From Afipia massiliensis (GTDB lineage Bacteria; Pseudomonadota; Alphaproteobacteria; Rhizobiales; Xanthobacteraceae), in contig NZ_JACHIJ010000004.1 of assembly GCF_014203115.1 (NCBI RefSeq), positions 372,001 to 436,000 on the forward strand: a stretch of 64,000 nucleotides of DNA. The letters are read 5' to 3'. Positions 44,373-55,977 of the stretch are shown here, one piece after another (position 1 is the first letter of the stretch; every line of letters starts with the position of its first letter). A model generated the notes under the pieces. It ran no database searches. It was not told where the DNA came from and saw only the letters and a list, made by a program, of their open reading frames with translations. The translations under genes were made by a program, and so were the position numbers.

Positions 44373-46640
44373 ATGCGGAGCGCGCTGGGAGGCCCCCGCG
44401 TCTTGTTGAGACGGCTCCGCGAAGTGATGGCCGAACAGGTCAGCGCTCAGGAGCGGCTCGACAAGATCGTGGTGCTGATCGCCGCCAATATGGTGGCGGA
44501 GGTCTGTTCGACCTACGTGCTGCGCGTCGACAACACCCTTGAGCTTTATGCCACCGAAGGTTTGAACCGGGACGCGGTCCACCAGACCGTACTGAACGCC
44601 CATGAGGGCCTTGTCGGCCTCGTTGCCTCCGAGGCGACGCCGCTCAACCTGTCGAACGCGCAGTCGCATCCGGCGTTCTCGTATCGCCCGGAAACCGGCG
44701 AAGAAATCTACCATTCGTTCCTCGGCGTGCCGATCCTGCGATCCGGCAATACGCTTGGCGTGCTGGTGGTGCAGAACCGCGCTCACCGCACTTACGTCGA
44801 AGAGGAAGTCGAGGCTCTGCAGACCACCGCCATGGTGGTCGCGGAAATGATCGCCTCGGGCGAACTGTCGGCCATCGCCAAGCCCGGCGCCGAGCCCGCC
44901 GCACGCCATTCGCTGCACAAGACCGGCGCGATCCTGTCGGACGGCATCGCGCTCGGTCATGTGGTGCTGCACGAGCCGCGCGTCGTGATCACCAACTACA
45001 TTGCCGAAGATCTGCCGAAAGAACTCAAGCGGCTCGATACCGCGATCCTGAAGCTGCGCGCCGATCTCGACCGGATGCTGGAGCGCGGCGATGTCGCCGA
45101 GGGCGGCGAACACCGCGACGTGCTCGAGGCCTATCGCATGTTCGCCAACGACCAGGGCTGGCAGCACAAACTGCACGAAGCGGTCGCGACAGGCCTCACC
45201 GCCGAAGCCGCCGTTGAGCGCGTGCAGTCAGACACCCGCGCCCGCATGCTGCGCTCGACCGATCCCTATCTGCGCGACCGCCTGCACGATCTGGAAGATC
45301 TCGGCCACCGCCTGATGCGCCAGCTCGTCGGACAGGATCACGCGCCGTCGCGCGAGCAGTTGCCCGACAACGCCATCCTGATCGCGCGCTCGATGGGTCC
45401 GGCGGCACTGCTCGACTATGACCGCAAGCGGCTGCGCGGACTGGTGCTGGAAGAAGGCACAGCGAACTCACACGTGTCGATCGTGGCGCGGGCGCTCGGC
45501 ATTCCGGCGGTCGGCGAAGTACCGAACGCCGCAGGTATCGCCGATCCCGGCGACGCGATCATCGTCGATGGCACCTCGGGCTCGATCTACATCCGCCCGT
45601 CGAACGAAATCCAGTCGGCCTATGCCGAACGCGTCCGCTTCCGCGCGCGACGCCAGGAGCAGTATCGCGAACTGCGGGACAAGCCCTGCGTCACCAGGGA
45701 CGGCCAGCCTATCGACCTGATGATCAACGCCGGTCTCGTGATCGATCTGCCCCACATCGATGACACGGGCTCGTCCGGTATCGGACTGTTCCGGACCGAA
45801 TTGCAGTTCATGGTCGGGCAAAGCCTGCCGCGCACCAGCGAACAGCTCTCGCTCTATCGCACAGTACTCGACGCGGCCGGCGACAAGCCGGTCACCTTCC
45901 GCACGCTGGACATCGGCGGCGACAAGGCGCTGCCGTATATGGACACGATCGTCGAGGAAAATCCGGCGCTGGGCTGGCGCGCGATCCGCCTGGGGCTGGA
46001 CCGGCCGGGCCTGTTGCGCGGACAAATCCGCGCACTGCTGCGCGCCGCTTCCGGGCGATATCTGCGCGTGATGTTTCCGATGATCTCGCAGGTCGATGAA
46101 TTCGATCAGGCCAAGCTCGTGATTGAGCGCGAACTGACCTATCTGCGCCAGCACGGACATACGCTGCCCGAGCGCGTCGATGTCGGCACCATGGTCGAAG
46201 TTCCGGCGCTGCTCTATCAGATGGATGAGTTGCTCAAGCGGGTCGACTTCGTCTCCGTCGGCTCGAACGACCTGTTCCAGTTTCTGTTCGCGGTCGATCG
46301 CGGCAACTCGCGAGTCACCGATCGCTTCGATACGCTGTCGGCTCCGATCCTGCGCGCCCTTCGCGACATCGCAAGGAAAGCGAATGCCGCCGGCAAATCC
46401 GTCTCGCTCTGCGGTGAAATGGCATCGCAGCCACTCGGCGCACTGGCGCTGATCGCGCTCGGCTATCGCTCGCTGTCGCTGTCGGCGACCGCGCACGGTC
46501 CGGTGAAGGCGCTGATTCTCGATCTCGATGCCAAGAAGGCCGAAGCGATGATCACTCCGCTGCTGGATGCGCCGGCCGGAAGCGTCTCGATCCGCAGCAA
46601 GCTGATGGAATTCGCCGAAGCCGAAGGGCTTTCGTTGTAG
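44373..46640 (+). CDS. ptsP: Nitrogen PTS enzyme I (phosphoenolpyruvate-protein phosphotransferase PtsP)
   Basis: A 755-residue protein. Residues 15-165 are a GAF domain (RLDKIVVLIAANMVAEVCST). The enzyme I part follows: N-terminal EI, the phospho-His in EGTANSHVSIVARALGIPAVG near residue 366, and the PEP-binding barrel (GIGLFRTELQFM, SVGSNDLFQFLFAVDRG, SLCGEMA). It starts the regulatory phosphorelay EI-Ntr to NPr to EIIA-Ntr, linking nitrogen state to potassium and metabolism. AAGGATG lies upstream of ATG 44373. Confidence 0.96.
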   Translation: MRSALGGPRVLLRRLREVMAEQVSAQERLDKIVVLIAANMVAEVCSTYVLRVDNTLELYATEGLNRDAVHQTVLNAHEGLVGLVASEATPLNLSNAQSHPAFSYRPETGEEIYHSFLGVPILRSGNTLGVLVVQNRAHRTYVEEEVEALQTTAMVVAEMIASGELSAIAKPGAEPAARHSLHKTGAILSDGIALGHVVLHEPRVVITNYIAEDLPKELKRLDTAILKLRADLDRMLERGDVAEGGEHRDVLEAYRMFANDQGWQHKLHEAVATGLTAEAAVERVQSDTRARMLRSTDPYLRDRLHDLEDLGHRLMRQLVGQDHAPSREQLPDNAILIARSMGPAALLDYDRKRLRGLVLEEGTANSHVSIVARALGIPAVGEVPNAAGIADPGDAIIVDGTSGSIYIRPSNEIQSAYAERVRFRARRQEQYRELRDKPCVTRDGQPIDLMINAGLVIDLPHIDDTGSSGIGLFRTELQFMVGQSLPRTSEQLSLYRTVLDAAGDKPVTFRTLDIGGDKALPYMDTIVEENPALGWRAIRLGLDRPGLLRGQIRALLRAASGRYLRVMFPMISQVDEFDQAKLVIERELTYLRQHGHTLPERVDVGTMVEVPALLYQMDELLKRVDFVSVGSNDLFQFLFAVDRGNSRVTDRFDTLSAPILRALRDIARKANAAGKSVSLCGEMASQPLGALALIALGYRSLSLSATAHGPVKALILDLDAKKAEAMITPLLDAPAGSVSIRSKLMEFAEAEGLSL

Positions 46641-46700
46641 CGACGCTTTCCGGACCTTTCCGAAGCCGCCGCTGAATTCACCCTTGATTGATCGAGACCC

Positions 46701-47782
<1,082 letters not shown>

Positions 47783-47786
<4 letters not shown>

Positions 47787-48673
47787 GCGCCGGCGGCCCG
47801 TTCGCCGGATTGACCATCGAGGCGGCGCGGCGCGCATTGGCATCACAGCTCAGAGCAAACGGCATAGAATCGCCAGACCTCGACGCGCGGCTGCTGATCG
47901 GCGCGGCGCTGGGTCTCGATCACACCGGCCTCGCGACGCAGGCTTCGCGCCTGATCACCGGCGTTGAGGAAACAACTATCATCTCTTTCTCGCAGCGCCG
48001 GATGACGCACGAACCGGTTGCACGCATTCTCGGCCACAAGGAGTTCTGGGGACTCGATCTTCGCCTGTCGGACGCCACACTGGTCCCGCGTCCCGACACC
48101 GAAACCGTCGTCGCCGCAGCGCTTGAAATTCTCCAGGATGAGTCTCGCGCGACCAGGGCACTGCGTATCGTCGATATCGGTACCGGCTCCGGTGCAATCC
48201 TGCTGGCGCTGCTGTCGGAGCTTCCAAACGCCACGGGCATTGGTACCGACATCAGCATGGCCGCGCTGACGACCGCCGAATTGAATGCGCTCCGGCTCGG
48301 CCTCGCCGGCCGGTCGTCGTTCGTGCAATGCGACTACGCAACGGCGCTGTCCGGCCCATTCGATCTGATCGTGTCGAATCCGCCCTACATCCGCTCCGCG
48401 GAGATTGCCTCCCTCGACAGCGATGTCCGCGATCACGACCCGCATCTGGCGCTCGACGGCGGCGCAGACGGCCTCGATGCCTATCGCGTAATTACGCCTC
48501 AGGCAGCGGCTCTGCTCGCTCCCGGCGGGGTTCTGATCTTCGAGGTCGGATACGACCAAAGCACGCAGGTGGGCGCGTTGATGCGCGCGGCAGGATTAAC
48601 CCTGTGGTCCTCGCCCAGAGCCGATCTGGGCGGTACTTTTCGTGCTGTCATGGGGCGAAAAACGGCGATTTAA
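47783..48673 (+). CDS. prmC: Peptide chain release factor N5-glutamine methyltransferase
   Basis: A 296-residue SAM enzyme with motif [15 protein letters not shown] and the catalytic NPPY ([12 protein letters not shown]) near residue 200; the N-terminal helical domain starts [13 protein letters not shown]. It methylates the Gln of the GGQ motif in RF1 and RF2. GTG 47783 overlaps the prfA TGA (GTGA). Confidence 0.97.
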
Positions 48674-49121
48674 AGGGGGTTCGGACCAGAAAAAACCTCT
48701 TGGAATATTGCCCCGGAGCGACTACGTTCCGGCCACAACATCGGTTCAGGGTCGCGGCCCCCGCTCAGAAATGACGGGTCGAGCCAGAAGTCTCGCAAGA
48801 GATGCCCGCCGAGTGAAAGGTTCCAAAAAGGCAGGTCATGACGAGCGCGAAGGCTGAAAGAGCTGCGCTGCTTGAGACCGCGAAGCGAACGAAAGCCTGA
48901 TATTGCGCTTGTACACTCAACTGCAAAACATCGCGCCTGTTGGCTCAGGCTGATCCGGCCCAGATGGCTCATTGCCTTCGGGCATTTGGAGAACGCGTCC
49001 TTGTTGAACGCGAAGTACGACAACCACGGTCTGAATATTTACGGTATCGCCGCCTGCGCGAATGCACTGCGCCGTGTCCGCACATCAATCACCACGATCC
49101 AGAATCGGTAAAAGGCACCAC
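48674..49121. other. Long spacer between prmC and the DUF4167 gene
   Basis: This 448-bp stretch has no protein that I can support; short frames on both strands lack a recognisable product and typical codon use. It is long for this compact cluster, and could hold the promoter and a long leader or a small RNA for the DUF4167 gene. No convincing terminator or riboswitch fold is seen. Confidence 0.4.
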
Positions 49122-49853
49122 ATGAGAAACGGCCCGAATAACAACAAGCGCATGCGCAGCCGGAATAATAACAACAACAATAATAACAATAACAACAACC
49201 GGCGCGGTCAGAACCCGATGACCCGGGTGTTCGAGTCCAACGGACCGGACATCAAGATTCGCGGCACCGCTTCTCATGTTGCAGAGAAATATGTCCAGCT
49301 CGCGCGCGATGCACGCTCGTCGGGCGATCCGGTTGCCGCCGAGAATTACTACCAGCACGCCGAACACTATTTCCGGCTGATCGCCGCGGCGCAGGAGCAG
49401 TTCCGCCAGAACCAGCCGCAACAGCAGCCGCCGATGCCGCGCGCCGATGGCGATGCACACGACGACGGTGGCGACGACAGCGACAGCTATTCTAACTTCG
49501 GCGCTGAACCCGGCTTTGCGCCAGGGCATCAGCCACAACCGCAGCCGCAGTTTCAACCCCGCGAACAGCAGCCCTTTCCGCGTGAACAGCATCAGCCGCG
49601 TGAGCAGAATTTCCGCGATCGCGACAATCGTTCGCAGCCGCAGCCGTCGGTACAGCCGGCCGAAGGCGATCAGGTTGACCGCCTTCCGTCCTTCATTACC
49701 GGTGGCGCACAGCCGCAGCCAAACGGACCCAGCACTGAGGGCAACGTCAATCCGGGCAACGGCGAACGCTTCGGTCATCGCCGCCGGCGTCGTCCGCCCG
49801 GCCCGCGTCCTGAAGGGGCCGCTCAGCCTCCGGTGGAATCGGCCAGCGAGTAA
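49122..49853 (+). CDS. DUF4167 domain-containing protein with polyasparagine tract
   Basis: A 243-residue protein. After a basic start it has twelve consecutive Asn (49164-49199, an AAT/AAC tract), then the DUF4167 core (RVFESNGPDIKIRGTASHVA, YVQLARDARSSGDPVAAENY, YQHAEHYFRLIAAAQEQFR). The remainder is Gln/Pro/Arg-rich and disordered, ending with RRRRRPPGPRPEG. The family is common in alphaproteobacteria and looks RNA-binding, but the function is unproven. GGTAAAAGG lies upstream of ATG 49122. A terminator follows. Confidence 0.9.
   Translation: MRNGPNNNKRMRSRNNNNNNNNNNNNRRGQNPMTRVFESNGPDIKIRGTASHVAEKYVQLARDARSSGDPVAAENYYQHAEHYFRLIAAAQEQFRQNQPQQQPPMPRADGDAHDDGGDDSDSYSNFGAEPGFAPGHQPQPQPQFQPREQQPFPREQHQPREQNFRDRDNRSQPQPSVQPAEGDQVDRLPSFITGGAQPQPNGPSTEGNVNPGNGERFGHRRRRRPPGPRPEGAAQPPVESASE
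49164..49199 (+). repeat. AAT/AAC trinucleotide tract (12 Asn codons)
   Basis: Twelve consecutive AAT or AAC codons inside the DUF4167 gene. The tract is AT-rich against GC-rich surroundings, and may vary in length between strains. Confidence 0.9.
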
Positions 49854-49906
49854 GCCACGCAACCTGATGTCATGCCCATGATGGCATGTCCGTGACAAAC
49901 AACACG

Positions 49907-49944
49907 ATGGCCCGCCTGAGTGAACCTCAGGCGGGCCATTTTGA
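49907..49944. terminator. Rho-independent terminator between DUF4167 gene and methyltransferase
   Basis: A 14-bp perfect stem ATGGCCCGCCTGAG / CTCAGGCGGGCCAT (49907-49920 with 49926-49939), loop TGAAC, then TTTTGATT. A smaller hairpin (CATGCC/GGCATG, 49871-49888) lies just before. Confidence 0.92.
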
Positions 49945-49957
49945 TTCAACCGGTGAT

Positions 49958-50713
49958 TTAGTGGGTTGCGGGCCGATCGTCGCGCCGCGTCGGCGTTGGC
50001 AGGAGAACAGGCGGCATCGACGGAATGAGGCGTGTGCGCTCGCGATGCGCCGGGATCGCGCGATAGACCTGCTTCGACGCCTCCACGATATGAACGCCGG
50101 CGAACGGTGACGATACCGCAGCGCTCATCCGTTCCCAGGCCACTGCTGAACGCAGCACCCATACACTCTGGAATGGCGGCACGAACAACGCCTCACCCCA
50201 TGCCGTCGGCGTGAACCATGTCTGCCGCAACAATTGGGTAATCTGCGACCTGGAGTAAGGCCGGCCGTGCCCGAACGGCGTATTGTCGGTCCGAGTCCAT
50301 ACGCCGCGCCGATTGGGAATGATCGCCATCATTCGCCCGGACGGCGCGAGGACACGCCACACCTCACGCAGAAGCCCTTCCGGATCGTCCGATATTTCCA
50401 GCGCGTGAACCAGCAGGATGCGATCGACCGCAGCATCCGCCAACGGCAATGAAAATTCATCGACCAGCGTCGACAGGGTCGGACGCGCCGTCGGCCATTT
50501 CAAAACGCCTTGGGCTGCCGGCATTAGCGCGATGCAGCGTTCGGCATCCTCGCGAAACAGGCCGAGATAAGGCGTCGGATAACCGAGTCCTGCGACGCGC
50601 AAGCCATCCGCATCCGGCCAGTGCCGCTGAATGCCGCGACTGATCAGCCGCCGCGCCACGGCACCGAGGCGCTGCGAATAGAAATTGCGAAGATCGATCA
50701 CGTCGATGGTCAT
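49958..50713 (-). CDS. Class I SAM-dependent methyltransferase
   Basis: A 251-residue protein: motif I LRVAGLGYPTPYLGLF, then LPLADAAVDRILLVHALEIS and LLREVWRVLAPSGRMMAIIP, the typical post-motif strands. The C-terminal RHxR-like Arg/Pro-rich end is disordered. The substrate is unknown. It faces the gloB gene divergently, which suggests but does not prove a link to methylglyoxal metabolism. Confidence 0.82.
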   Translation of the reverse strand: MTIDVIDLRNFYSQRLGAVARRLISRGIQRHWPDADGLRVAGLGYPTPYLGLFREDAERCIALMPAAQGVLKWPTARPTLSTLVDEFSLPLADAAVDRILLVHALEISDDPEGLLREVWRVLAPSGRMMAIIPNRRGVWTRTDNTPFGHGRPYSRSQITQLLRQTWFTPTAWGEALFVPPFQSVWVLRSAVAWERMSAAVSSPFAGVHIVEASKQVYRAIPAHRERTRLIPSMPPVLLPTPTRRDDRPATH

Positions 50714-50839
50714 GGCGCCAGCCTATCACGAGGAACAGCGTCGCGCAGCGGCCGCGGAGCGATCCCGGAATGGCGTTAACGCATTCACTCGTGAACGAGG
50801 GCGTGTTAACCTGCAGCATCCTCGATGAATGGAGACGTT

Positions 50840-51607
50840 ATGGCTGCCGAGATTCGCCTGTTCCCCTGCCTGTCCGACAATTTCGGCTATCTCATTCACG
50901 ATCCGGTCACCAAGGCCACCGCCTCGATTGATGCGCCGGAGGCAGGCCCCATCATCAAGGCGCTGCAGCGCGAAGGCTGGACGCTGACCGACATTCTCGT
51001 CACCCACCACCACATGGATCATGTCGGGGGGATCGCCGAACTCAAGACAAAGTACGATTGCCGGGTGGTCGCGCCGCACGACAAGGCCGCTGCGATTCCG
51101 CTTGTCGATGAGCGCGTCAAGGAAGGTGCCACGGTAAAGGTCGGCAACCTGAGCGCACGCGTGCTGGAAACCCCAGGCCACACTTTGGATCACATCAGTT
51201 ACGTGTTCGACGAGGACCGCGCGCTGTTCTGCGCCGATACGCTGTTCTCGATCGGCTGCGGCCGCGTGTTCGAGGGCACCTATCCGATGATGTGGGACTC
51301 ACTGCTGAAGCTGCGCGCGCTGCCGAACGACATGCGGGTTTATTGCGGCCACGAGTACACGGCGTCCAACGTCAAGTTCGCGCTCGGCATCGAGCCGAAC
51401 AATCCGGCGCTGAAGGCCCGCGCCGAGGAAGTGACAAAACTGCGCGCAGCGAATCAGCCGACGATTCCGACGCTGATCCGTGACGAGAAGGAAGCCAATA
51501 CGTTTCTGCGCGCGGATGTTCCAGCCGTCGCGTCGGCCATCGGCCTCGCGGGGAAAAGCCCGGCGGAGGTGTTCGGCGAACTGCGCGAGCGCAAGAACAA
51601 GGCATGA
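50840..51607 (+). CDS. gloB: Hydroxyacylglutathione hydrolase (glyoxalase II)
   Basis: A 255-residue metallo-beta-lactamase fold enzyme with THHHMDHVGGI (zinc site), HTLDHISYVF, ADTLFSIGCGRVFEGT and GHEYTASNVKFAL. It hydrolyses S-lactoylglutathione to lactate and glutathione. ATG 50840 has GGAGA upstream; ATG 50825 would add five residues. The TGA overlaps the ATG of the cupin gene. Confidence 0.96.
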   Translation: MAAEIRLFPCLSDNFGYLIHDPVTKATASIDAPEAGPIIKALQREGWTLTDILVTHHHMDHVGGIAELKTKYDCRVVAPHDKAAAIPLVDERVKEGATVKVGNLSARVLETPGHTLDHISYVFDEDRALFCADTLFSIGCGRVFEGTYPMMWDSLLKLRALPNDMRVYCGHEYTASNVKFALGIEPNNPALKARAEEVTKLRAANQPTIPTLIRDEKEANTFLRADVPAVASAIGLAGKSPAEVFGELRERKNKA

Positions 51608-52050
51608 CGGATATCAAAGCCGGGTTGAGCGCGCGCGACGTCATCGCGCGACTCGGCCTGAAGCCGCATCCCGAAGGCGGGCACTATCGCGAAACCTTTC
51701 GCGATCCCCAGACTGTCGATGGCAGCCGCGCGGCATCCACCGCGATCTACTTCCTGCTCGCGCGCGGCGAGCGATCGCACTGGCATCGCGTCGATGCGGC
51801 GGAGATCTGGCATTACTACGCGGGCAGTGCATTGACGCTGCGGATCGCAGATAGCAACGGCGAGCGGGCGATCCAACTCGGTCCCGATTTCACGGCGGGA
51901 GAACAGCCGCAGGCCGTCGTCCCGGCCCATGCCTGGCAGGCCGCGGAATGCACCGGCGACTGGACTTTGGTCGGCTGCACGGTCGCGCCGGGATTCGACT
52001 TTGCAAAATTCGAGCTTGCGCCGCCGGGCTGGTCGCCTGCTTCAGTTTAA
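51604..52050 (+). CDS. Cupin domain protein (DUF985 family)
   Basis: A 148-residue single-domain cupin: LGLKPHPEGGHYRETFRDP, then FLLARGERSHWHRVDAAEIWH (His pair of the metal site) and a GCTVAPGFDFAKFEL end. This matches the DUF985 branch; the reaction is unknown. ATGA overlap with gloB implies coupling. The stop at 52050 abuts the stop of the convergent transporter gene. Confidence 0.88.
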   Translation: MTDIKAGLSARDVIARLGLKPHPEGGHYRETFRDPQTVDGSRAASTAIYFLLARGERSHWHRVDAAEIWHYYAGSALTLRIADSNGERAIQLGPDFTAGEQPQAVVPAHAWQAAECTGDWTLVGCTVAPGFDFAKFELAPPGWSPASV

Positions 52051-52926
52051 CTATTTGAACTTGCCGAGCACCATGTCCTTGGCCGCGATCAGCCCGCCAC
52101 CCGCGATCAACGCAGCCGCAATGGCCAGCGTCGCGGTGGGCTTCGCAAAACCAGCAATAATCAGAAACGCGGTCGACAGCAGCGGCGTGGCATAGGACGC
52201 AGCGCCCAGCACGCGGATGTCGCCGCGCTTCATGCCGATATCCCACACAAAAAATGCGATTCCCACCGGTCCGATTCCGAGCGCCACGATGGCAAGCCAT
52301 TGCACCGGCGTCTCCGGCCAAACGGTCACCTCAAGAAAAAGATGGCAGATTGCAGCCAGCAGTGCGGTCGCAAGACAGAATCCGGCAACCGCGTCGGTCG
52401 GCACCGCCGCGAGTTTGCGCGACATCACGGAATAGCCCGCCCAGACGAACGCCGCGACAAAAGCAGCGACGAAGCCGGGAATATGCGCTGGATCTGGTGA
52501 CGATCCACTATTGCCGGCGAACAGCAGGATCGTCCCGGAAAAGCCCAAAACCGCGCCGACAATATGATGCGGCGCCAGCCGCTCGCCCGGCAGCAGCGAC
52601 GAGAGCAGCACGATCAGCAGCGGCCAGAGATAGTTCAGCAGCCCGGCTTCGGCCGGCGGCGCGAGACGCAGGGCCAGAAAATACAGCGCGTGATAGCCAA
52701 ACAGTCCGCCGATCCCGATCAGCCAGACTGCGAGCGGTTGCCGCAAGGCGCGAATCGCCGACGGCCGCCACAGCCAGGTCAGGGGACCGACGCAGGCGCC
52801 TATGGCGAACGTCATCGCCAGCAGTTGAAACGGCGGTACGCGGCCCGTCGCGACGGTGAGCGCGGCGAGCAGCGACCACATGATGATGGCGGTGAGGCCG
52901 ACAAGTGTGGCGGTCGAAGACGTCAT
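52051..52926 (-). CDS. DMT/EamA-family transporter
   Basis: A 291-residue membrane protein with about ten hydrophobic segments and two EamA repeats (TATLVGLTAIIMWSLLAALT at the start; GFVAAFVAAFVWAGYSVMSR at the second). It resembles aromatic amino acid/small metabolite exporters of the YddG type, but the substrate is unknown. It converges on the cupin gene with adjacent stop codons. Confidence 0.85.
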   Translation of the reverse strand: MTSSTATLVGLTAIIMWSLLAALTVATGRVPPFQLLAMTFAIGACVGPLTWLWRPSAIRALRQPLAVWLIGIGGLFGYHALYFLALRLAPPAEAGLLNYLWPLLIVLLSSLLPGERLAPHHIVGAVLGFSGTILLFAGNSGSSPDPAHIPGFVAAFVAAFVWAGYSVMSRKLAAVPTDAVAGFCLATALLAAICHLFLEVTVWPETPVQWLAIVALGIGPVGIAFFVWDIGMKRGDIRVLGAASYATPLLSTAFLIIAGFAKPTATLAIAAALIAGGGLIAAKDMVLGKFK

Positions 52927-52991
52927 CGCGGATCAATGACATTCAATCCGCGACAACGCCATATCCTTTACCCCAAACCCGGTATTCGAAA

Positions 52992-53717
52992 TTACTGCAG
53001 GTATTGTCCACCATTGATGGTCATCGTCGAGCCGGTGACAAATCCGGACTCGTCGGCGGCGAGAAACACTACTGCGCGCGCGATTTCTTCCGGCTCGCCG
53101 AGGCGGTTGACCGGAATCTGCGGGATCACGTTCTTCTCGAGGACGTCCTTCGGCACCGCCTGCACCATCTCGGTGTTGATATAGCCGGGACAGATCGCGT
53201 TCACCGTGATGCCGCCGCGCGCATTCTCAAGCGCCAGCGCCTTGGTAAATCCGATGTCCCCGGCCTTCGCCGCCGAATAATTGACCTGCCCGAACTGGCC
53301 CTTCTGCCCGTTGATCGATGAAATGTTGATGATGCGCCCGAACTTGCGGCCGCGCATACCTTCGATCACCTGCCGCGTCATGTTGAACAGCGAACCGAGA
53401 TTGGTGTTCATAACCGCGTTCCACTGGTCGAGCGACATCTTGTGAAACGGCACATCGCGGGTGATGCCGGCATTGTTGACCAGTACGTCGATTGGCCCGA
53501 TATCGGCCTCGACTTTCTTCACACCGTCTTCGCACGCATCGAACGCACCGACATCCCACTTGTAAACGGGGATTCCCGTCTCGGCCTTGAATTTCGCCGC
53601 GGCCTCATCGTTGCCGGCATAACTTGCCGCAACCTTGTAGCCCGCAGCCTTCAAAGCCTTGCTGATCGCAGCTCCGATGCCGCGCGTTCCGCCAGTTACC
53701 AATGCCACGCGTGCCAT
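52992..53717 (-). CDS. phbB: Acetoacetyl-CoA reductase
   Basis: A 241-residue SDR enzyme: NADPH motif VTGGTRGIGAAISKALK, catalytic Ser/Tyr/Lys in SSINGQKGQFGQVNYSAAKAG, and the PIPVNRLGEPEEIA-like IPQIPVNRLGEPEEI. It makes R-3-hydroxybutyryl-CoA for PHB. GAGGGG precedes ATG 53717. It follows phbA, but a terminator lies between them, so its transcription may be partly separate. Confidence 0.96.
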   Translation of the reverse strand: MARVALVTGGTRGIGAAISKALKAAGYKVAASYAGNDEAAAKFKAETGIPVYKWDVGAFDACEDGVKKVEADIGPIDVLVNNAGITRDVPFHKMSLDQWNAVMNTNLGSLFNMTRQVIEGMRGRKFGRIINISSINGQKGQFGQVNYSAAKAGDIGFTKALALENARGGITVNAICPGYINTEMVQAVPKDVLEKNVIPQIPVNRLGEPEEIARAVVFLAADESGFVTGSTMTINGGQYLQ

Positions 53718-53795
53718 ATCAGGTGTCCCCTCCGCAGTTCACTGAAGCGTTTTTGGAAAACAAGTATTCAGGTCAATTGCGATAACAGCAAGAAA

Positions 53796-53823
53796 AAATG
53801 CCCGGCAAACCGCCGGGCATTTT
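53796..53823. terminator. Terminator/attenuator between phbA and phbB
   Basis: Stem AAATGCCCGGC (53796-53806) with GCCGGGCATTT (53812-53822 region) and loop AAACC. On the minus strand, that of phbA, it is followed by a T-run, so it would stop phbA transcription before phbB. Confidence 0.85.
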
Positions 53824-53855
53824 GATTTTGTATTGTGCAGTGCGTTCGGAGAATT

Positions 53856-55094
<1,239 letters not shown>

Positions 55095-55238
55095 CTATCC
55101 TCTTAACCTAGCCTTCTGGTGTCAATCGGCCAAAGGCATTCTGGCGGTTTTCGAGGCGGTTCCCCCGATCCGGCCTGCCCGGACATTAACCGTCCTGCAC
55201 AAAACGGTAGCCGTACCTTTCTGAAAGTGCTTAGTTTA

Positions 55239-55262
55239 TTGCGATGCATTGTTTGCACTGCC
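55239..55262 (+). promoter_or_regulatory. TGC-rich site upstream of phaR, candidate PhaR operator
   Basis: TTGCGATGC and TTGCACTGC lie near each other about 60 nt upstream of phaR. PhaR repressors in related alphaproteobacteria bind TGC-containing sites and repress phaR itself. This match is by eye. Confidence 0.3.
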
Positions 55263-55309
55263 CTCGACAACGTCCTCCGGTTCCTCTTTTCGCTAGGTAA
55301 GTGTAGTCC

Positions 55310-55909
55310 ATGGCAAAATCCGACCAGCCCATTACGATCAAGAAGTACGCCAATCGGCGCCTCTACAACACCGGCACCAGCACGTATGTGACGCTCGAGG
55401 ATCTCGCCGCCATGGTGAAGGAAGGCGAAGACTTCCTCGTTTATGACGCGAAGACCGGTGACGACATTACGCGCTCGGTCCTGGCCCAGATCATCTTCGA
55501 GCAGGAGAACAAGGCCGGCCAGAACCTGCTGCCGACGACCTTCCTGCGCCAGCTGATCCGCTTCTACGGCGACAGCATGCAGATGATTGTTCCGAAGTAT
55601 CTCGAACAATCCATCGACACGCTGACGCGCGAACAGGAAAAGTTCCGCAAGCAGATGACCAACACCTTCAGCATGACGCCGTTCGCGCCGCTGGAAGAAC
55701 ATGTTCGCCGCAACATGGAAATGTTCGAGCGCACGTTCGCGATGTTCAAGCCGTTCGGCGCACCGCTGCGGAAGGAAACTCCGTCCGCCGAATCACCGCC
55801 GACCGCGAACGAGCCGGCCGAGGCGGACATCGACGATCTCAAGCGTCAGATGAAAGAGATGCAGGATCGTCTTGAGCGGATGTCCAGGGAAACGGAAAGC
55901 AAGAGCTGA
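55310..55909 (+). CDS. phaR: Polyhydroxyalkanoate synthesis repressor PhaR
   Basis: A 199-residue regulator. Residues 5-70 form the PHB accumulation DNA-binding domain (PITIKKYANRRLYNTGTSTY), and a second region (residues 75-125, TFLRQLIRFYGDSMQM) is the PHB_acc domain. A C-terminal coiled coil ends the protein (ADIDDLKRQMKEMQDRLERM). PhaR binds PHB granules and releases repression of phasin and synthesis genes. It is divergent from phbA. Confidence 0.96.
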   Translation: MAKSDQPITIKKYANRRLYNTGTSTYVTLEDLAAMVKEGEDFLVYDAKTGDDITRSVLAQIIFEQENKAGQNLLPTTFLRQLIRFYGDSMQMIVPKYLEQSIDTLTREQEKFRKQMTNTFSMTPFAPLEEHVRRNMEMFERTFAMFKPFGAPLRKETPSAESPPTANEPAEADIDDLKRQMKEMQDRLERMSRETESKS

Positions 55910-55977
55910 GCGAACCCTGACCTGTCCGCGTGTTGTGGCGGCAGGTCTGCCGCCGCAGCTGACTTTGATTTGCGACG

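Noticed and set aside
48670-49111. Small frames in the prmC-DUF4167 gap (plus 48872-49111; minus 48670-49023)
   Set aside because: Irregular composition, no Shine-Dalgarno, no recognisable product; the minus frame overlaps the prmC end.
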